Position numbers and translations under genes: made by a program. The notes beneath the pieces were generated by a model. The model was not told where the DNA came from, ran no database searches, and worked only from the letters and a program-made list of their open reading frames with translations. 64,000 nt of DNA, taken from contig NZ_CP045720.1 in the NCBI RefSeq assembly GCF_009646115.1, positions 2,232,001-2,296,000 of the forward strand, in the 5' to 3' direction. The stretch is from Pantoea eucalypti (GTDB lineage: Bacteria; Pseudomonadota; Gammaproteobacteria; Enterobacterales; Enterobacteriaceae). Positions 1-11,620 of this stretch are shown piece by piece; position 1 is the first letter of the stretch, and each line of letters starts with the position of its first letter.

Positions 1-1276
1 CGGCTGAGCGGTCAATCAATCCACGAATCTCCTGCGCGGCACTGGCGCTGCGTCCGGCCAGCGAGCGTACTTCACCTGCGACAACGGCGAATCCACGCCC
101 CTGCTCACCGGCACGCGCGGCTTCAACCGCAGCGTTCAGCGCCAGAATATTGGTCTGGAAGGCGATGCTGTCGATAATGGCGATAATACCGGCGATCTGA
201 TTCGAGCTTTCGCTGATCTGATCCATGTTGGCGATAACGCGGGCAACGGTTTCGCCGCCCTGCAGGGCGGTGGCTGACGCCTCTTTCGACACCGTTGTCG
301 CCTGCTGCGCATTGTCTGCGTTGAGCTTCACCGTTGAGGTGAGCTGCTCCATGCTGGCGGCGGTCTGTTCCAGTGCAGCAGCCTGCTGTTCAGTACGGGA
401 AGAGAGATCGGTGCTGCCAGCAGAAATTTCCGCGGCACCGGTAAAAATAGAGCGGGTCGCGTCATCGACCGAAGTAATGGTCACCACCAGCGCATCGCGC
501 ATCTGTTGCAGTTCCTGAATCAGCAGGCCCATCTCATTGCGGCCTTCGTGCTGAATATCAGAGGTTAAATCACCTGCCGAAATGGTGCGCATATGCCCTG
601 TCAGCCTGGCCAGCGGACTAATCAGCAATTTTTGCAGTCCCAACCAGACCGCCACGCCAATCACGCCAGTGATCAGGCTAATCGTCAGCAGCGCCCAGAG
701 CGCATCTGTCAGACTACGCTGGTTATGTTCTGAAGTATCTTTCATCAACTGGATGTTCACCGCACGCCAGGCCTCATAGGCACTGTCGAGCTGGTCCTGC
801 GCCGCCTGTGCTTCGAGGTTGCCATAGGCCGCGTAATTACCCTGCTTTAAAAAGGTAATTGAGGCCAGCATGGTCTCATGCATCTGCTGATAGGCGGTCT
901 GAACCTGCGCCGACTGCGCTTCGCTCTGCCCCTCTTTGCGTGGCATCGCCTGCCAGGCTTTAAAGTCGGCATCGGCTCTGTCCGCAGACTGGCCCGCCTG
1001 CTCCAGCAGCGTGGCGATGGCGGCCAGTGATTTAGGATCCTGCTGGTTTTTCAGGAAACGGATAGCGACGCGGTTGATGGTCACGCGGGTTTTAATCAGG
1101 GTTTTCACCGCATCGCTCAGGTGCTGCTGCTGCAGGGTCAGCTGTTCTGCTGCCACGAAGTTTTTGTCGGCGTTTGAGACGCCGTTGTAAAACAGAAATC
1201 CGGTCAGGGTCAGTAACGTAATAAAGACGGCAAGCACCGCCAGAATACCGTGGGTTATTTTAAGATTTTTAAGCAT
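1..1276 (-). CDS. Methyl-accepting chemotaxis protein (partial, C-terminus outside window)
   Basis: Transmembrane chemoreceptor that would signal to CheA/CheW. The frame reads [10 protein letters not shown] from the ATG at 1276 and stays open to the window edge, giving about 425 codons and no stop, so the C-terminal end is missing. Visible in order: a first membrane helix (about residues 10-30), a periplasmic helical ligand-binding region, a second membrane helix (about 190-212), a HAMP region, and the start of the cytoplasmic coiled coil. The hairpin tip typical of all MCPs, with [20 protein letters not shown] followed by [12 protein letters not shown], lies near the truncated end. Ligand is unknown. 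It is transcribed away from the mechanosensitive channel gene. Confidence 0.93.
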   Translation of the reverse strand, partial: MLKNLKITHGILAVLAVFITLLTLTGFLFYNGVSNADKNFVAAEQLTLQQQHLSDAVKTLIKTRVTINRVAIRFLKNQQDPKSLAAIATLLEQAGQSADRADADFKAWQAMPRKEGQSEAQSAQVQTAYQQMHETMLASITFLKQGNYAAYGNLEAQAAQDQLDSAYEAWRAVNIQLMKDTSEHNQRSLTDALWALLTISLITGVIGVAVWLGLQKLLISPLARLTGHMRTISAGDLTSDIQHEGRNEMGLLIQELQQMRDALVVTITSVDDATRSIFTGAAEISAGSTDLSSRTEQQAAALEQTAASMEQLTSTVKLNADNAQQATTVSKEASATALQGGETVARVIANMDQISESSNQIAGIIAIIDSIAFQTNILALNAAVEAARAGEQGRGFAVVAGEVRSLAGRSASAAQEIRGLIDRSA

Positions 1277-1498
1277 GTCTGCAGGCTCATATCAGAGAAG
1301 TTAGAGTGGTTATCGGCTGGCTTGAGATTTATCTGAGTCTGCGAACAAAGAAGTTAACAAGACGCCACCTGCCGGGCGCAGCCAGCGCGCCGCTCAGGAC
1401 AGAATAAAGTTGCGGCTCTGCCTGAACGCATTTGACGCTTAACAACCGACCCTGTGCTGTGGTTGAATTCGCCCCTTACTTTTTCGCACGTGGTTAAC

Positions 1499-2755
1499 AT
1501 GCATTACATTCAGAGTCTGATGAGTTTTATAGAGGGAAACAGAGTGCTGTCGATCAGCTTTAGCCTGTTGCTGCTGATCGTGGCCGGGCTGGTCACTCAC
1601 CTGATCTGCAAATTCTTCATCGTCAAAGTGATCAGGAAGGTCTTTTTCAGCAGCCATAAAAAGGGTGTGCCACTGGATAAGGACATTCGCCTCTCTCAGA
1701 AGCTGTCAAATTTTGTGCCGGTAATTGTGGTCTACAACTTTCTGCAATTTATGCCAGGCCTGCCTGAAAACCTGAAAGTGGCGATTCAGACCATCTGCGG
1801 CATCCTGTTTTTTGTCTATCTGTCGATCTTCTTCAACGAAGTGCTGGAGATTGTTAACAACTCCTATACGCGCAAATCCAAGCGCAAGAATCACTCGATC
1901 AAGGGCTATATCCAGATTGGCAAAATCCTGGTGCATATCATCGCCGCAATCATGATTCTGGCGATTATGTCCAATAAGTCACCTGCCATTATTATCTCCT
2001 CGCTGGGTGCGGTTGCCGCGGTGCTGATGCTGATCTTCCAGCATACGCTGCTGTCGCTGGTGGCGAACATTCAGCTCTCCTCCAACGATGTCCTGCAACT
2101 GGGCGACTGGATTGAGATGCCGGACAGAAACATCAGCGGCGAAGTGATCGACATTGCGCTGCATACCATCACCATCCGCAACTGGGATAACACTATTTCA
2201 CGTATTCCGACCAAGAACTTCCTGACCGAAACCTACACCAACTGGCAGGCGATGTTCTCGTCGGGTGCGCGCCGCATCATGCGCAGCTTTCATCTGGATC
2301 AGAAGTCGATCACCTTTGTGAATCAGGAGATGCTGCAATCGATGAGCCAGATCCGCCTTGCAGGCGAAACGATCACTGAGCTGCTGGATGGACGCGATAT
2401 CAATGCCGTCGGCGAACGCTGGTTTATGGAGAACGGCATCACTAATCTGATGGTGTTCCGTAAATACCTGTCTGCCTGGCTGGCCCAACGCGATGACATT
2501 ATGAAAGAGATGTATATCGTGGTACGACCGCTGAAGCCGTCGCCGGATGGGCTGCCGGTGGAGATCTACTGCTTCACCTCATCAATTTTCTGGGCGGATT
2601 ATGAAAATACCCAGGCGGCGATTTTTGAGTATATCTATGCAATAGCCCGCGTGTTTGAACTGCAAATCTACCAGCATCCGGCAGGTTCCGATTTCGCCCG
2701 ACTGGCTCAGCCACGGCCCGAGAGCCGGGATGCGCAGCAGAGCGGCATACAGTAA
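1499..2755 (+). CDS. MscS-family mechanosensitive channel, YbdG/MscM-like
   Basis: Inner-membrane channel of the small-conductance mechanosensitive family, closest by eye to E. coli YbdG (MscM). Several hydrophobic segments occupy the N-terminal half, followed by the pore-helix region (SPAIIISSLGAVAAVLMLIF) and a cytoplasmic beta domain with LGDWIEMP and IRNWDNTISRIPT, both hallmark strings of YbdG. The KDP that follows the pore helix in E. coli YbdG is QHT here. No strong ribosome site decides the start: an upstream GTG at 1454 and an ATG at 1520 are alternatives; 1499 (MHYIQSLMSF) was chosen because it begins just before the first hydrophobic stretch. The role in osmotic downshock is inferred from the family. 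Confidence 0.85.
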   Translation: MHYIQSLMSFIEGNRVLSISFSLLLLIVAGLVTHLICKFFIVKVIRKVFFSSHKKGVPLDKDIRLSQKLSNFVPVIVVYNFLQFMPGLPENLKVAIQTICGILFFVYLSIFFNEVLEIVNNSYTRKSKRKNHSIKGYIQIGKILVHIIAAIMILAIMSNKSPAIIISSLGAVAAVLMLIFQHTLLSLVANIQLSSNDVLQLGDWIEMPDRNISGEVIDIALHTITIRNWDNTISRIPTKNFLTETYTNWQAMFSSGARRIMRSFHLDQKSITFVNQEMLQSMSQIRLAGETITELLDGRDINAVGERWFMENGITNLMVFRKYLSAWLAQRDDIMKEMYIVVRPLKPSPDGLPVEIYCFTSSIFWADYENTQAAIFEYIYAIARVFELQIYQHPAGSDFARLAQPRPESRDAQQSGIQ

Positions 2756-2765
2756 CCGATGATGC

Positions 2766-2789
2766 GCGGTGGCAATCTCCTGCCACCGC
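2766..2789. terminator. Stem-loop between convergent genes
   Basis: A perfect 9-bp stem, GCGGTGGCA with TGCCACCGC around a 6-nt loop, lies between the convergent stop codons of the channel gene and the small lipoprotein gene. No T-run follows on either strand, so termination is only suggested by its position. Confidence 0.45.
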
Positions 2790-2810
2790 CGTAGTAAACT
2801 TAGCTAAGCC

Positions 2811-3104
2811 TTAGCTCTTGCTGAGCGCATAGTTCAGCACTTTGTCATTTTTCATCTGCACGGTCAGCGTCTGCCCCTCGGTGGTGTTCAGGGTGCGCGC
2901 CTCGCTGTAGGTCCATTTCAGCAGCCGCTGTCCGTCCGGGTAAGGCGTTTCACTGTCAGGCTGACCAAACAGCGCAATCAACTGAGCTTTGGTGGTCTGA
3001 CCGGCATGAATCTGCTGCAGATTACTGTTGTCCAGCCGATGTCCGACCCGATTAGAACAGGCGGCGAGCAGTAAAAGCGTGGCTAACAGAACGCGTTTCC
3101 TCAC
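2811..3104 (-). CDS. Small lipoprotein with BamE/SmpA-like repeat
   Basis: A 97-residue predicted outer-membrane lipoprotein. The signal peptide MRKRVLLATLLLLAAC ends in a lipobox (LLAAC, modified Cys16) and the +2 residue is Ser, not the Asp inner-membrane retention signal. The mature part has HAGQTTKAQLIALFGQPD, the turn typical of the BamE/SmpA/OmlA fold, followed by a short beta region with KWTYSEAR. It is too short and too different to be BamE itself. Function unknown; members of this fold often sit in envelope assembly complexes. It is monocistronic and convergent with the channel gene. The start is the only ATG before the signal peptide. Confidence 0.8.
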   Translation of the reverse strand: MRKRVLLATLLLLAACSNRVGHRLDNSNLQQIHAGQTTKAQLIALFGQPDSETPYPDGQRLLKWTYSEARTLNTTEGQTLTVQMKNDKVLNYALSKS

Positions 3105-3530
3105 GTAACATCCTTTTGAAGTGTTCAGCGCCGCAGGTCATCCAGTACGACCTGCGCGATCGCGCTTAAGCTTATAGCGAATCCTCGCTATCCGGCAGGG
3201 TTTTCTGCGCCTGCACCGTCTCCTTTCCCCAGGCAGAGGCCGATTCAGGGTAATTAACGCAAATTAATGCCACCAGACACCTCGCCGCCCTGCGATTGCA
3301 ACATCTTAGTCTATGATTACTTTCTGTATGCCGCGTGGAAGCGGTCTCACTCCCCCCTTCCCGCCGCATAACGCTGAACATCAGTCCTGCGTTCTGGCTG
3401 AAGAGACGCGCCAGCCCACCTGGCATCCTGGTCTCGCTGCACGGTTTATGATTTCTGACGCTTACGTCATCGACATCCTTTTCACGCGGTGGCCACCATC
3501 GCGTATTTCCAGGCTAAATGAGGCAACTGA
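3105..3530. other. Intergenic region upstream of treZ and the small lipoprotein gene
   Basis: Divergent control region of about 425 bp. It contains an inverted repeat at 3132-3156 (CGCAGGTC, 9-nt spacer, GACCTGCG) 28 bp upstream of the lipoprotein start. A GAGG ribosome site sits 7 bp before the treZ ATG. Short frames on both strands here lack ribosome sites and resemble nothing known to me. Confidence 0.5.
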
Positions 3531-5315
3531 ATGGAATCCAAATCTTTTTTCAAAAGTTGGGGCGCTGAACGGGTTGCCAGTGATGAGGTGCGTTTCCGCC
3601 TCTGGGCAACCGGTCAGCAACGCGTGACGCTGCGGCTCTCCGGTAAAGACATTGAAATGACACCGCAGGCGGATGGCTGGTTTGAAACCCAGGTCGCGGG
3701 TGTGGCAGCAAATGCCGAATATGATTTTGTGCTGGCGGATGGCACGGCCGTGCCCGATCCCGCCGCCCGTGCTCAGAAAGCGGAGGTTAACGGCCCGTCG
3801 CTGGTGATCGATCCTGATGCGTATCAGTGGCAAAACACAGGCTGGAAGGGCCGTCCGTGGCAGGAGTCGGTAGTGTACGAACTGCACATCGGCACCTTTA
3901 CGCCTGAAGGCACCTTCCGGGCGGCAATTGAAAAACTGCCGATGCTGGCTGAAACCGGCATCACCATGATTGAAGTGCTGCCGGTGTCGCAGTTTGGCGG
4001 TAATCGCGGCTGGGGCTACGATGGCGTACTGCTCTATGCACCCCATGCTGCCTACGGTTCGCCCGATGATTTCAAAGCCTTTATCGATGCGGCGCACGGC
4101 CATGGTCTGTCTGTTGTGCTGGATATCGTGCTGAACCACTTCGGCCCGGAGGGCAACTATCTGCCGCTGCTGGCGCCAGACTTCTTCCACAAAGAGCGCC
4201 AGACGCCGTGGGGCGCGGGTATCGCCTATGACGTGGATGCGGTACGCCGCTATATCGTGGAAGCGCCGCTCTACTGGCTGCAGGAGTTCAATCTGGATGG
4301 CCTGCGCTTTGACGCCATCGATCAGATTGATGATCCGAGCGAAAAACATGTGCTGATTGAGATTGCTGAGCGCATCCGCGCCACCATTACCGACCGCCCT
4401 GTTCATCTCACTACCGAAGACTGCCGTAACGTCACCTTCCTGCATCCGCGTGATGAAAACGGAGAAGCGCCGCTGTTCACCGGCGAATGGAACGATGACT
4501 TCCATAACGCCGTGCATGTGCTGGCAACCGGTGAAACGCACGCTTACTACCAGGATTTCGCCGACCAGCCGGAACAGCGGGTCGCGCGGGCGCTGGCCGA
4601 AGGCTTTGTCTATCAGGGCGAGGTTTCACCGCAGTCGGGTGAGCCACGCGGCGTGAAAAGCAGCCGTCAGCCGCCTGTCGCCTTTGTCGACTTTATCCAG
4701 AACCATGATCAGACGGGTAACCGTGCACAGGGCGAAAGGCTGGTCTCGCTGGCAGGTGCAGAGCGGACGCAGGTGCTGCTGGCCATGTTACTGGCCTCGC
4801 CGCACATCCCGCTGCTGTTTATGGGTGAAGAGTATGGTGAAACCCGGCCGTTCCTGTTCTTTACCGATTTCCACGGCGATCTGGCGAAAGCTGTGCGTGA
4901 AGGTCGCGCCCGCGAGTTTGAAGGCCATGCCGGTCACGGCGAAACGGTGCCGGATCCCAATGATGTCACCACCTTTGAACAGTCGAAGCTTAACTGGCCG
5001 CGCACAGAAACGCCGGAAGGTCAGCAGTGGCTGGCGCTGACGCGTCATCTGCTGGCGCTGCGTCAGGAACATATTGTGCCGCTGCTGCAGACGGCCGGGG
5101 GTGATGCCGGTCAGATAGTGAAAACGTCAGAAGGTTTCCTGGCCGTTCGCTGGGACTTCCCGCTGGGTACACTGTCACTGGCGCTGAACGTCGGCGACAG
5201 CACGCAGCCGATCCCGGATTTACCGGGCGAAACCCTGTTTGCCTGGCCGCAGACCGCCACCGAACTGATTCCCAACGCGATTGTCGTGCGTCTGGAAAAG
5301 AGAGAAGCAGAATGA
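3531..5315 (+). CDS. treZ: Malto-oligosyltrehalose trehalohydrolase
   Basis: Releases free trehalose from maltooligosyltrehalose, the second step of the TreY-TreZ route from glycogen or maltodextrin. The 594-residue protein has an N-terminal beta-sandwich (about 1-100) and a GH13 barrel. Catalytic elements are visible: GLRFDAIDQ (nucleophile Asp near 261), HLTTEDCRN (acid Glu near 296) and FIQNHDQTGNR (Asp near 393), the last being typical of TreZ. The start has a GAGG ribosome site 7 bp upstream. The stop overlaps the treY start by 4 bp (ATGA), indicating translational coupling. The first gene of the treZ-treY-glgX set; E. coli K-12 has no equivalent. Confidence 0.96.
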   Translation: MESKSFFKSWGAERVASDEVRFRLWATGQQRVTLRLSGKDIEMTPQADGWFETQVAGVAANAEYDFVLADGTAVPDPAARAQKAEVNGPSLVIDPDAYQWQNTGWKGRPWQESVVYELHIGTFTPEGTFRAAIEKLPMLAETGITMIEVLPVSQFGGNRGWGYDGVLLYAPHAAYGSPDDFKAFIDAAHGHGLSVVLDIVLNHFGPEGNYLPLLAPDFFHKERQTPWGAGIAYDVDAVRRYIVEAPLYWLQEFNLDGLRFDAIDQIDDPSEKHVLIEIAERIRATITDRPVHLTTEDCRNVTFLHPRDENGEAPLFTGEWNDDFHNAVHVLATGETHAYYQDFADQPEQRVARALAEGFVYQGEVSPQSGEPRGVKSSRQPPVAFVDFIQNHDQTGNRAQGERLVSLAGAERTQVLLAMLLASPHIPLLFMGEEYGETRPFLFFTDFHGDLAKAVREGRAREFEGHAGHGETVPDPNDVTTFEQSKLNWPRTETPEGQQWLALTRHLLALRQEHIVPLLQTAGGDAGQIVKTSEGFLAVRWDFPLGTLSLALNVGDSTQPIPDLPGETLFAWPQTATELIPNAIVVRLEKREAE

Positions 5316-7840
5316 ATATTCCAACCGCAACGTACCGCATTCAGTTCCGCAACGGCATGACCTTTGACCGTGCGGCGGCGCTGGTGCCCTACCTGAAACA
5401 GCTGGGTATCAGCCATCTCTATGCGTCGCCGATCTTCAGCGCGACCGCAGAGTCGACTCACGGCTATGACGTGACCGACGTTAACCAGATCGAGCCGTCG
5501 ATTGGCGGCCGTGAAGGCTTTGATCGCATGGCTGGCGCACTGAAAGCCGCCGGTCTGGGGCTGATTCTCGATATCGTCCCTAACCATATGGCCGCCTCGC
5601 TGGAGAACACCTGGTGGCGCGACGTTATTGAGCATGGCGAACAGAGTCGCTATGCCCATTATTTCGATATCGACTGGTCACGCCGCCTGACGCTGCCGTT
5701 CCTCGGTGACACTTTTGAGGCGGTGCTGGAAAAAGGTGAAATCAGCGTGCAGCGGGATCCGCAAACCGGCAAACCGGCGCTGGCCTACTTCGATAATTTC
5801 TATCCGCTGAAGCCGGAGACCTGGCAGGATCGGGAAGAGGCCGTACTGGCCCTGCGTGATGCCGCACAGATTGCTGAACTGCATGACCAGCAGCCGTGGC
5901 AACTGATCTCCTGGCGCGATGCGCCCAACAATCTCTCCTACCGTCGCTTCTTCGAAGTGACCGGTCTGGTGGGCGTGCGTGTGGAAGATAAAACGGTCTT
6001 TGATGCCGCACATCAGCTGATCCTCGAACTGGTCCACAGCGGCGCGGTGCAGGGATTGCGCGTTGACCACGTGGATGGTCTGGCCGACCCGCGCGGCTAT
6101 CTGGAGCAGTTACGCCAGGCTGCCGGTCCCGACTGCTATCTTACCGTGGAGAAAATCCTCGGCGACAATGAACAGCTGCCTGACGAGTGGCCGGTTTCCG
6201 GCACCACCGGGTATGAGTTTATGGCTGCTCTCGCCAATCTGCTGGTCGACAGCGACCGCCTGAGCGGCCTGCGCAAGGCGTATCAGGCCGTTATCGGCAA
6301 AACCGTTGACATGAAAGCAGAGCTGCGTGCCGCCAAACTACTGATGGCGAACCGCAATTTCGCCGGTGAATTTAACCGGTTACAACAACTGGCACTGAAG
6401 ATTGCCGATGCAGACGGCAAACCACAGCCGGAGGCGGAACTGAAAAATGCGCTGCGGGAACTGCTGGTTGCCTTTCCGGTTTATCGCACCTATGGCACGC
6501 CAGAAGGCCTGACACCCGCCGACACCGCGCTGCTGCAACAGGTGGTCAGCGAGGTCAAAGCCAGCGACCACGCGCCAGACACCCAGGCGCTCGACTTCCT
6601 GACGCGTATTCTGCGCGCTGACGTTGCCGACGCTGCTCGCGACGATGCCACGCAGTTCCGCACCCGCTTCCAGCAGCTGACCGGGCCGTTGATGGCGAAG
6701 TCAGTCGAGGACACCCTCTTCTTCCGTCAGCATATGGCGCTGGCGCTGAATGAAGTCGGCGCTGAACCGCTGGCACGTCACTTCTCGCTGGATCAGTTTC
6801 ATGCCGAGATGCAGGCGCGGCGCGAACATCAGCCTGATGCGCTGTCAGGCACCTCAACGCACGATACCAAGCGCGGTGAAGATGCCCGTGCGCGTCTCTA
6901 TACGCTGACCGAAGCGCCGCAGCGCTGGGCCGAGTGCGTCAGCCGCTGGCGGGAGATCAATCAGGACCATGTCGTTCGGCTGAAAGATGGTCCGGCACCG
7001 GAGCCGGCCGTCGAGTGGATGCTGTATGAAGCACTGGCCGGGGTCTGGCCCACGACGCTTCAGCCGCAGGATGCCGACGGCCTGGCGGCGCTGGAAGCCC
7101 GCTTTGTGGTCTATGTGGAGAAAGCGCTGCGTGAAGCCAAACTCCGCACCGACTGGGCCGATAACAACGACGCCTATGAAGAGGCGGTGCTGGGTTATGC
7201 CCGTCACCTGCTCGCGCCCGCTAACAGCGCATTCCTCAATGACTTCTGCCAGTCGCTGCAACCCTTTATGCGTGCCGGACTGGTTAACAGTCTGACCCAG
7301 ACCGTGGTGAAACTTACCGCACCTGGCGTACCCGATATTTACCAGGGCAGCGAGGCGCTGGACTTCAGCCTGGTCGATCCCGATAACCGCCGCGAGCCTG
7401 ATTTCGATGCCCTGGCGGCGATGCTTACCGCGCCACAGCACGACGGCAGCGAAGCACACTGGCTGCGTGGTCAGGTCAATCAGCAGGCAATTGTGAAGCT
7501 GCTGGCGCTGCGTCAGGCGCAGCCTGAGCTGTTCCGTCGCGGCGACTATCTGGCGCTGTCGGCGGAGGGCGAGCAGCAGGATAAGGTGCTGGCTTTTGCC
7601 CGCACGCTTCAGGATCAGGCGGTGATTGTGATTGTGTCACGCCGGGTGTTTAACGCGCTGCCAGAGAATCTCGATCAGCCACCCGCCGCGCGCTGGGCTG
7701 ATACGGTTATCGCCCTGCCTGCAGCACTGGGCCAGCGTGAGTATCAGGATGTCCTGAGCGGTAAAACGCTTGATGCAGGCGACCAGTTGCCGCTTACAGC
7801 GCTGGCGGCACAGTGGTGCGCTGTGCTGGTCGCAAAATGA
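5312..7840 (+). CDS. treY: Malto-oligosyltrehalose synthase
   Basis: Intramolecular transglucosylase that turns the reducing-end alpha-1,4 bond of a maltodextrin into the alpha,alpha-1,1 bond of trehalose. At 842 residues it has normal family length. GH13 motifs seen: DIVPNHMA near residue 88-95, GLRVDHVDGLADP (nucleophile Asp252), YLTVEKILG (Glu280) and SGTSTHDTKRGEDARAR (Asp518), the latter a TreY signature. MNIPTATYRIQF is the expected N-terminus. It overlaps treZ by 4 bp and is followed after 56 bp by glgX, so glucan debranching, trehalose formation and release are encoded together. Product trehalose is a compatible solute; osmotic or stationary-phase control is inferred, not seen. Confidence 0.96.
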   Translation: MNIPTATYRIQFRNGMTFDRAAALVPYLKQLGISHLYASPIFSATAESTHGYDVTDVNQIEPSIGGREGFDRMAGALKAAGLGLILDIVPNHMAASLENTWWRDVIEHGEQSRYAHYFDIDWSRRLTLPFLGDTFEAVLEKGEISVQRDPQTGKPALAYFDNFYPLKPETWQDREEAVLALRDAAQIAELHDQQPWQLISWRDAPNNLSYRRFFEVTGLVGVRVEDKTVFDAAHQLILELVHSGAVQGLRVDHVDGLADPRGYLEQLRQAAGPDCYLTVEKILGDNEQLPDEWPVSGTTGYEFMAALANLLVDSDRLSGLRKAYQAVIGKTVDMKAELRAAKLLMANRNFAGEFNRLQQLALKIADADGKPQPEAELKNALRELLVAFPVYRTYGTPEGLTPADTALLQQVVSEVKASDHAPDTQALDFLTRILRADVADAARDDATQFRTRFQQLTGPLMAKSVEDTLFFRQHMALALNEVGAEPLARHFSLDQFHAEMQARREHQPDALSGTSTHDTKRGEDARARLYTLTEAPQRWAECVSRWREINQDHVVRLKDGPAPEPAVEWMLYEALAGVWPTTLQPQDADGLAALEARFVVYVEKALREAKLRTDWADNNDAYEEAVLGYARHLLAPANSAFLNDFCQSLQPFMRAGLVNSLTQTVVKLTAPGVPDIYQGSEALDFSLVDPDNRREPDFDALAAMLTAPQHDGSEAHWLRGQVNQQAIVKLLALRQAQPELFRRGDYLALSAEGEQQDKVLAFARTLQDQAVIVIVSRRVFNALPENLDQPPAARWADTVIALPAALGQREYQDVLSGKTLDAGDQLPLTALAAQWCAVLVAK

Positions 7841-7896
7841 AAACCGGCATTAATGTTTTATACGCGTCAATCTGTTCATTGAATAACGAGGCATAA

Positions 7897-9972
<2,076 letters not shown>

Positions 9973-10003
9973 CCGTTAACTCCGGTTAAAAAGCCGTCAT
10001 CTG

Positions 10004-10031
10004 GCGCAGCGCATTTCGCGCTGCGCTTGTG
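10004..10031 (+). terminator. Likely terminator of the tre operon
   Basis: A perfect 9-bp stem (GCGCAGCGC, loop ATTTC, GCGCTGCGC) 32 bp after the glgX stop, followed by TTGTGTTT, a weak U-tract. Confidence 0.6.
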
Positions 10032-10096
10032 TTTCTGCCAATGGGTGCCAGGCTTAACCGGTTGTTAATAGTAAGAATTGATGCTGATAAGGAGGC

Positions 10097-10864
10097 ATGA
10101 TGTCCAGATTTACGCAGAAAGTTGTGGTTGTGACAGGTGCCGGGTCCGGCATTGGCGAAGCCAGCGCGAAGCGCTTCGCTGAAGAAGGGGCATCAGTGGT
10201 GCTGGTGGGACGTACCGCACAGAAACTGGAAGAGACGCTGGCTGGGATGACACCGGGCGACCACCTGGTGGCAGCATGCGACGTCTCAGAAGCCGAACAG
10301 GTTAAGCAGTTGTCAGAAACCGTGCTGAAGAAATATGGCCGTGTTGACGTGCTGGTGAATAATGCAGGCGTTATCGTGCAGGGCCGCGTTCATGAAGTCG
10401 GACTCGACGCATGGAAAACCCTGATGAAAACCGACCTTGATGGCGTTTTCCATGGTGTGCACTATTTCATGCCTGCCCTGCTAAAAAGCAAAGGCAACGT
10501 GGTCAACATCTCTTCCGTTTCCGGCTTAGGCGGCGACTGGGGCATGAGCATTTATAATGCAGCCAAAGGGGCGATTACCAACTTCACCCGTGCGCTGGCT
10601 ATGGACTACGGCGCAGATGGCGTAAGGGTCAATGCAATCTGTCCTGGCTTTACCTTAACCGATCTGACTGAAGATGCCAGTCAGGACCAGGAATTGATGG
10701 AGCGCTTTTACGATCGTATTCCGCTGCAGCGCGCCGGGAAAGCCGATGATATCGCCCATGCCATTCTGTTTATTGCCAGCGAAGAAGCCAGTTATATTAC
10801 AGGTGTTAATTTGCCGGTCGATGGCGGAATTACCGCATCAAATGGTCAGCCTAAGCAGGCATAA
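10097..10864 (+). CDS. SDR-family NAD(P)-dependent oxidoreductase
   Basis: Classical short-chain dehydrogenase/reductase of 255 residues; substrate unknown. Visible motifs are the dinucleotide-binding TGAGSGIGEAS near residue 12-22, NNAGV near 90, the catalytic Ser in NISSVSGLGG and the YNAAK catalytic Tyr/Lys pair near 155, then the C-terminal ITGVNLPVDGG typical of FabG-like and glucose-dehydrogenase-like members. AAGGAGG precedes two consecutive ATGs (10097 and 10100); the second has the better spacing, so the protein may start MSRFTQKVV. It is flanked by stem-loops and appears monocistronic. Confidence 0.88.
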   Translation: MMSRFTQKVVVVTGAGSGIGEASAKRFAEEGASVVLVGRTAQKLEETLAGMTPGDHLVAACDVSEAEQVKQLSETVLKKYGRVDVLVNNAGVIVQGRVHEVGLDAWKTLMKTDLDGVFHGVHYFMPALLKSKGNVVNISSVSGLGGDWGMSIYNAAKGAITNFTRALAMDYGADGVRVNAICPGFTLTDLTEDASQDQELMERFYDRIPLQRAGKADDIAHAILFIASEEASYITGVNLPVDGGITASNGQPKQA

Positions 10865-10871
10865 ATATCAG

Positions 10872-10891
10872 GGCAGCGTTATTACGCTGCC
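10872..10891 (+). terminator. Stem-loop after SDR gene
   Basis: GGCAGCG, loop TTATTA, CGCTGCC immediately after the SDR stop codon, followed by TGTATATTCT; a weak terminator by its position. Confidence 0.45.
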
Positions 10892-10964
10892 TGTATATTC
10901 TGAGCACCTGCCCTGATTAATTCGCTTTATTCTCTTTTTTATACAGCAAATTAATGTGAATACA

Positions 10965-11240
10965 TTAATGTCTTGGCGTATGACGGGTTGGCGTTGCCGC
11001 ACGCGCCGTTTTAATTGCCGTACTGCTACTGGTCGGGCAAATAAACGTGCTCAGGCAGGCATTACAGAGCATAGCATTTGCGTGATGAACTTTTGCCACG
11101 GCCAGCGCCTGCTGGCGGGTATAAAGTGAACCAATAAAAATGCGTTTGTCGTTCTTTGACAGATTAACGCAACCTTCTTTGTGTAAAATCCATCCACCCA
11201 TGGGGCGCGGGCACAGATAATAATAGCTGGCTTTAAGCAT
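10965..11240 (-). CDS. Small Cys-containing protein of unknown function
   Basis: A 91-residue protein beginning MLKASYYYLCPRPMGGW, with an alternative ATG at 11249 adding three residues. The chosen ATG has AGGA about 8 bp upstream; the upstream one has no room for a ribosome site. The sequence has an aromatic start, Cys in YYLCPRP, a further Cys in HKEGCVNL, the string RIFIGSLYTRQQALAVAK, and a CNACL pair, so four Cys that could bind metal. The C-terminal 25 residues are Ser/Thr/Ala-rich and look disordered. I recognise no named family. Codon use and the ribosome site favour a real gene; function unknown. Confidence 0.65.
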   Translation of the reverse strand: MLKASYYYLCPRPMGGWILHKEGCVNLSKNDKRIFIGSLYTRQQALAVAKVHHANAMLCNACLSTFICPTSSSTAIKTARAATPTRHTPRH

Positions 11241-11620
11241 GGTAGTCATCCTGATAGTTGCTGTATGTATCTTAAAAAACGAACCAAAATTCGTAAGAGG
11301 TTTTTGTTGTAATCTGAAGTGTTACTAAACTAACTGAGAATTATCCCTAAAACCACTTTATTGCGTAACTCAAACTGACTTTGAGAATATACCCTTTTTT
11401 GCCGTTTACATCGCTTCAGGCATTCGACGCACTGAAACATTCCCACCCGTTTTACACCCCCGATTGTATTTGTAATGCTAATGCATCAATAAATCAGCAA
11501 AACTTAAAATAATGCATTAAAAACAACAGTCTAATGATTAAACCGGCAAGCATTCCCTGTAAGTACCCTCCGTTATGATTAGAATCACAACTAACAAAAT
11601 TAACCCCCGCCGGGGTAAGT

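Noticed and set aside
3172..3627. Two short overlapping frames upstream of treZ
   Set aside because: They overlap each other and the treZ start, and lack ribosome sites.
3462..4541. Long open frame on the minus strand opposite treZ
   Set aside because: It lies antisense to a gene with clear catalytic motifs, has no ribosome site and reads as a low-complexity shadow.
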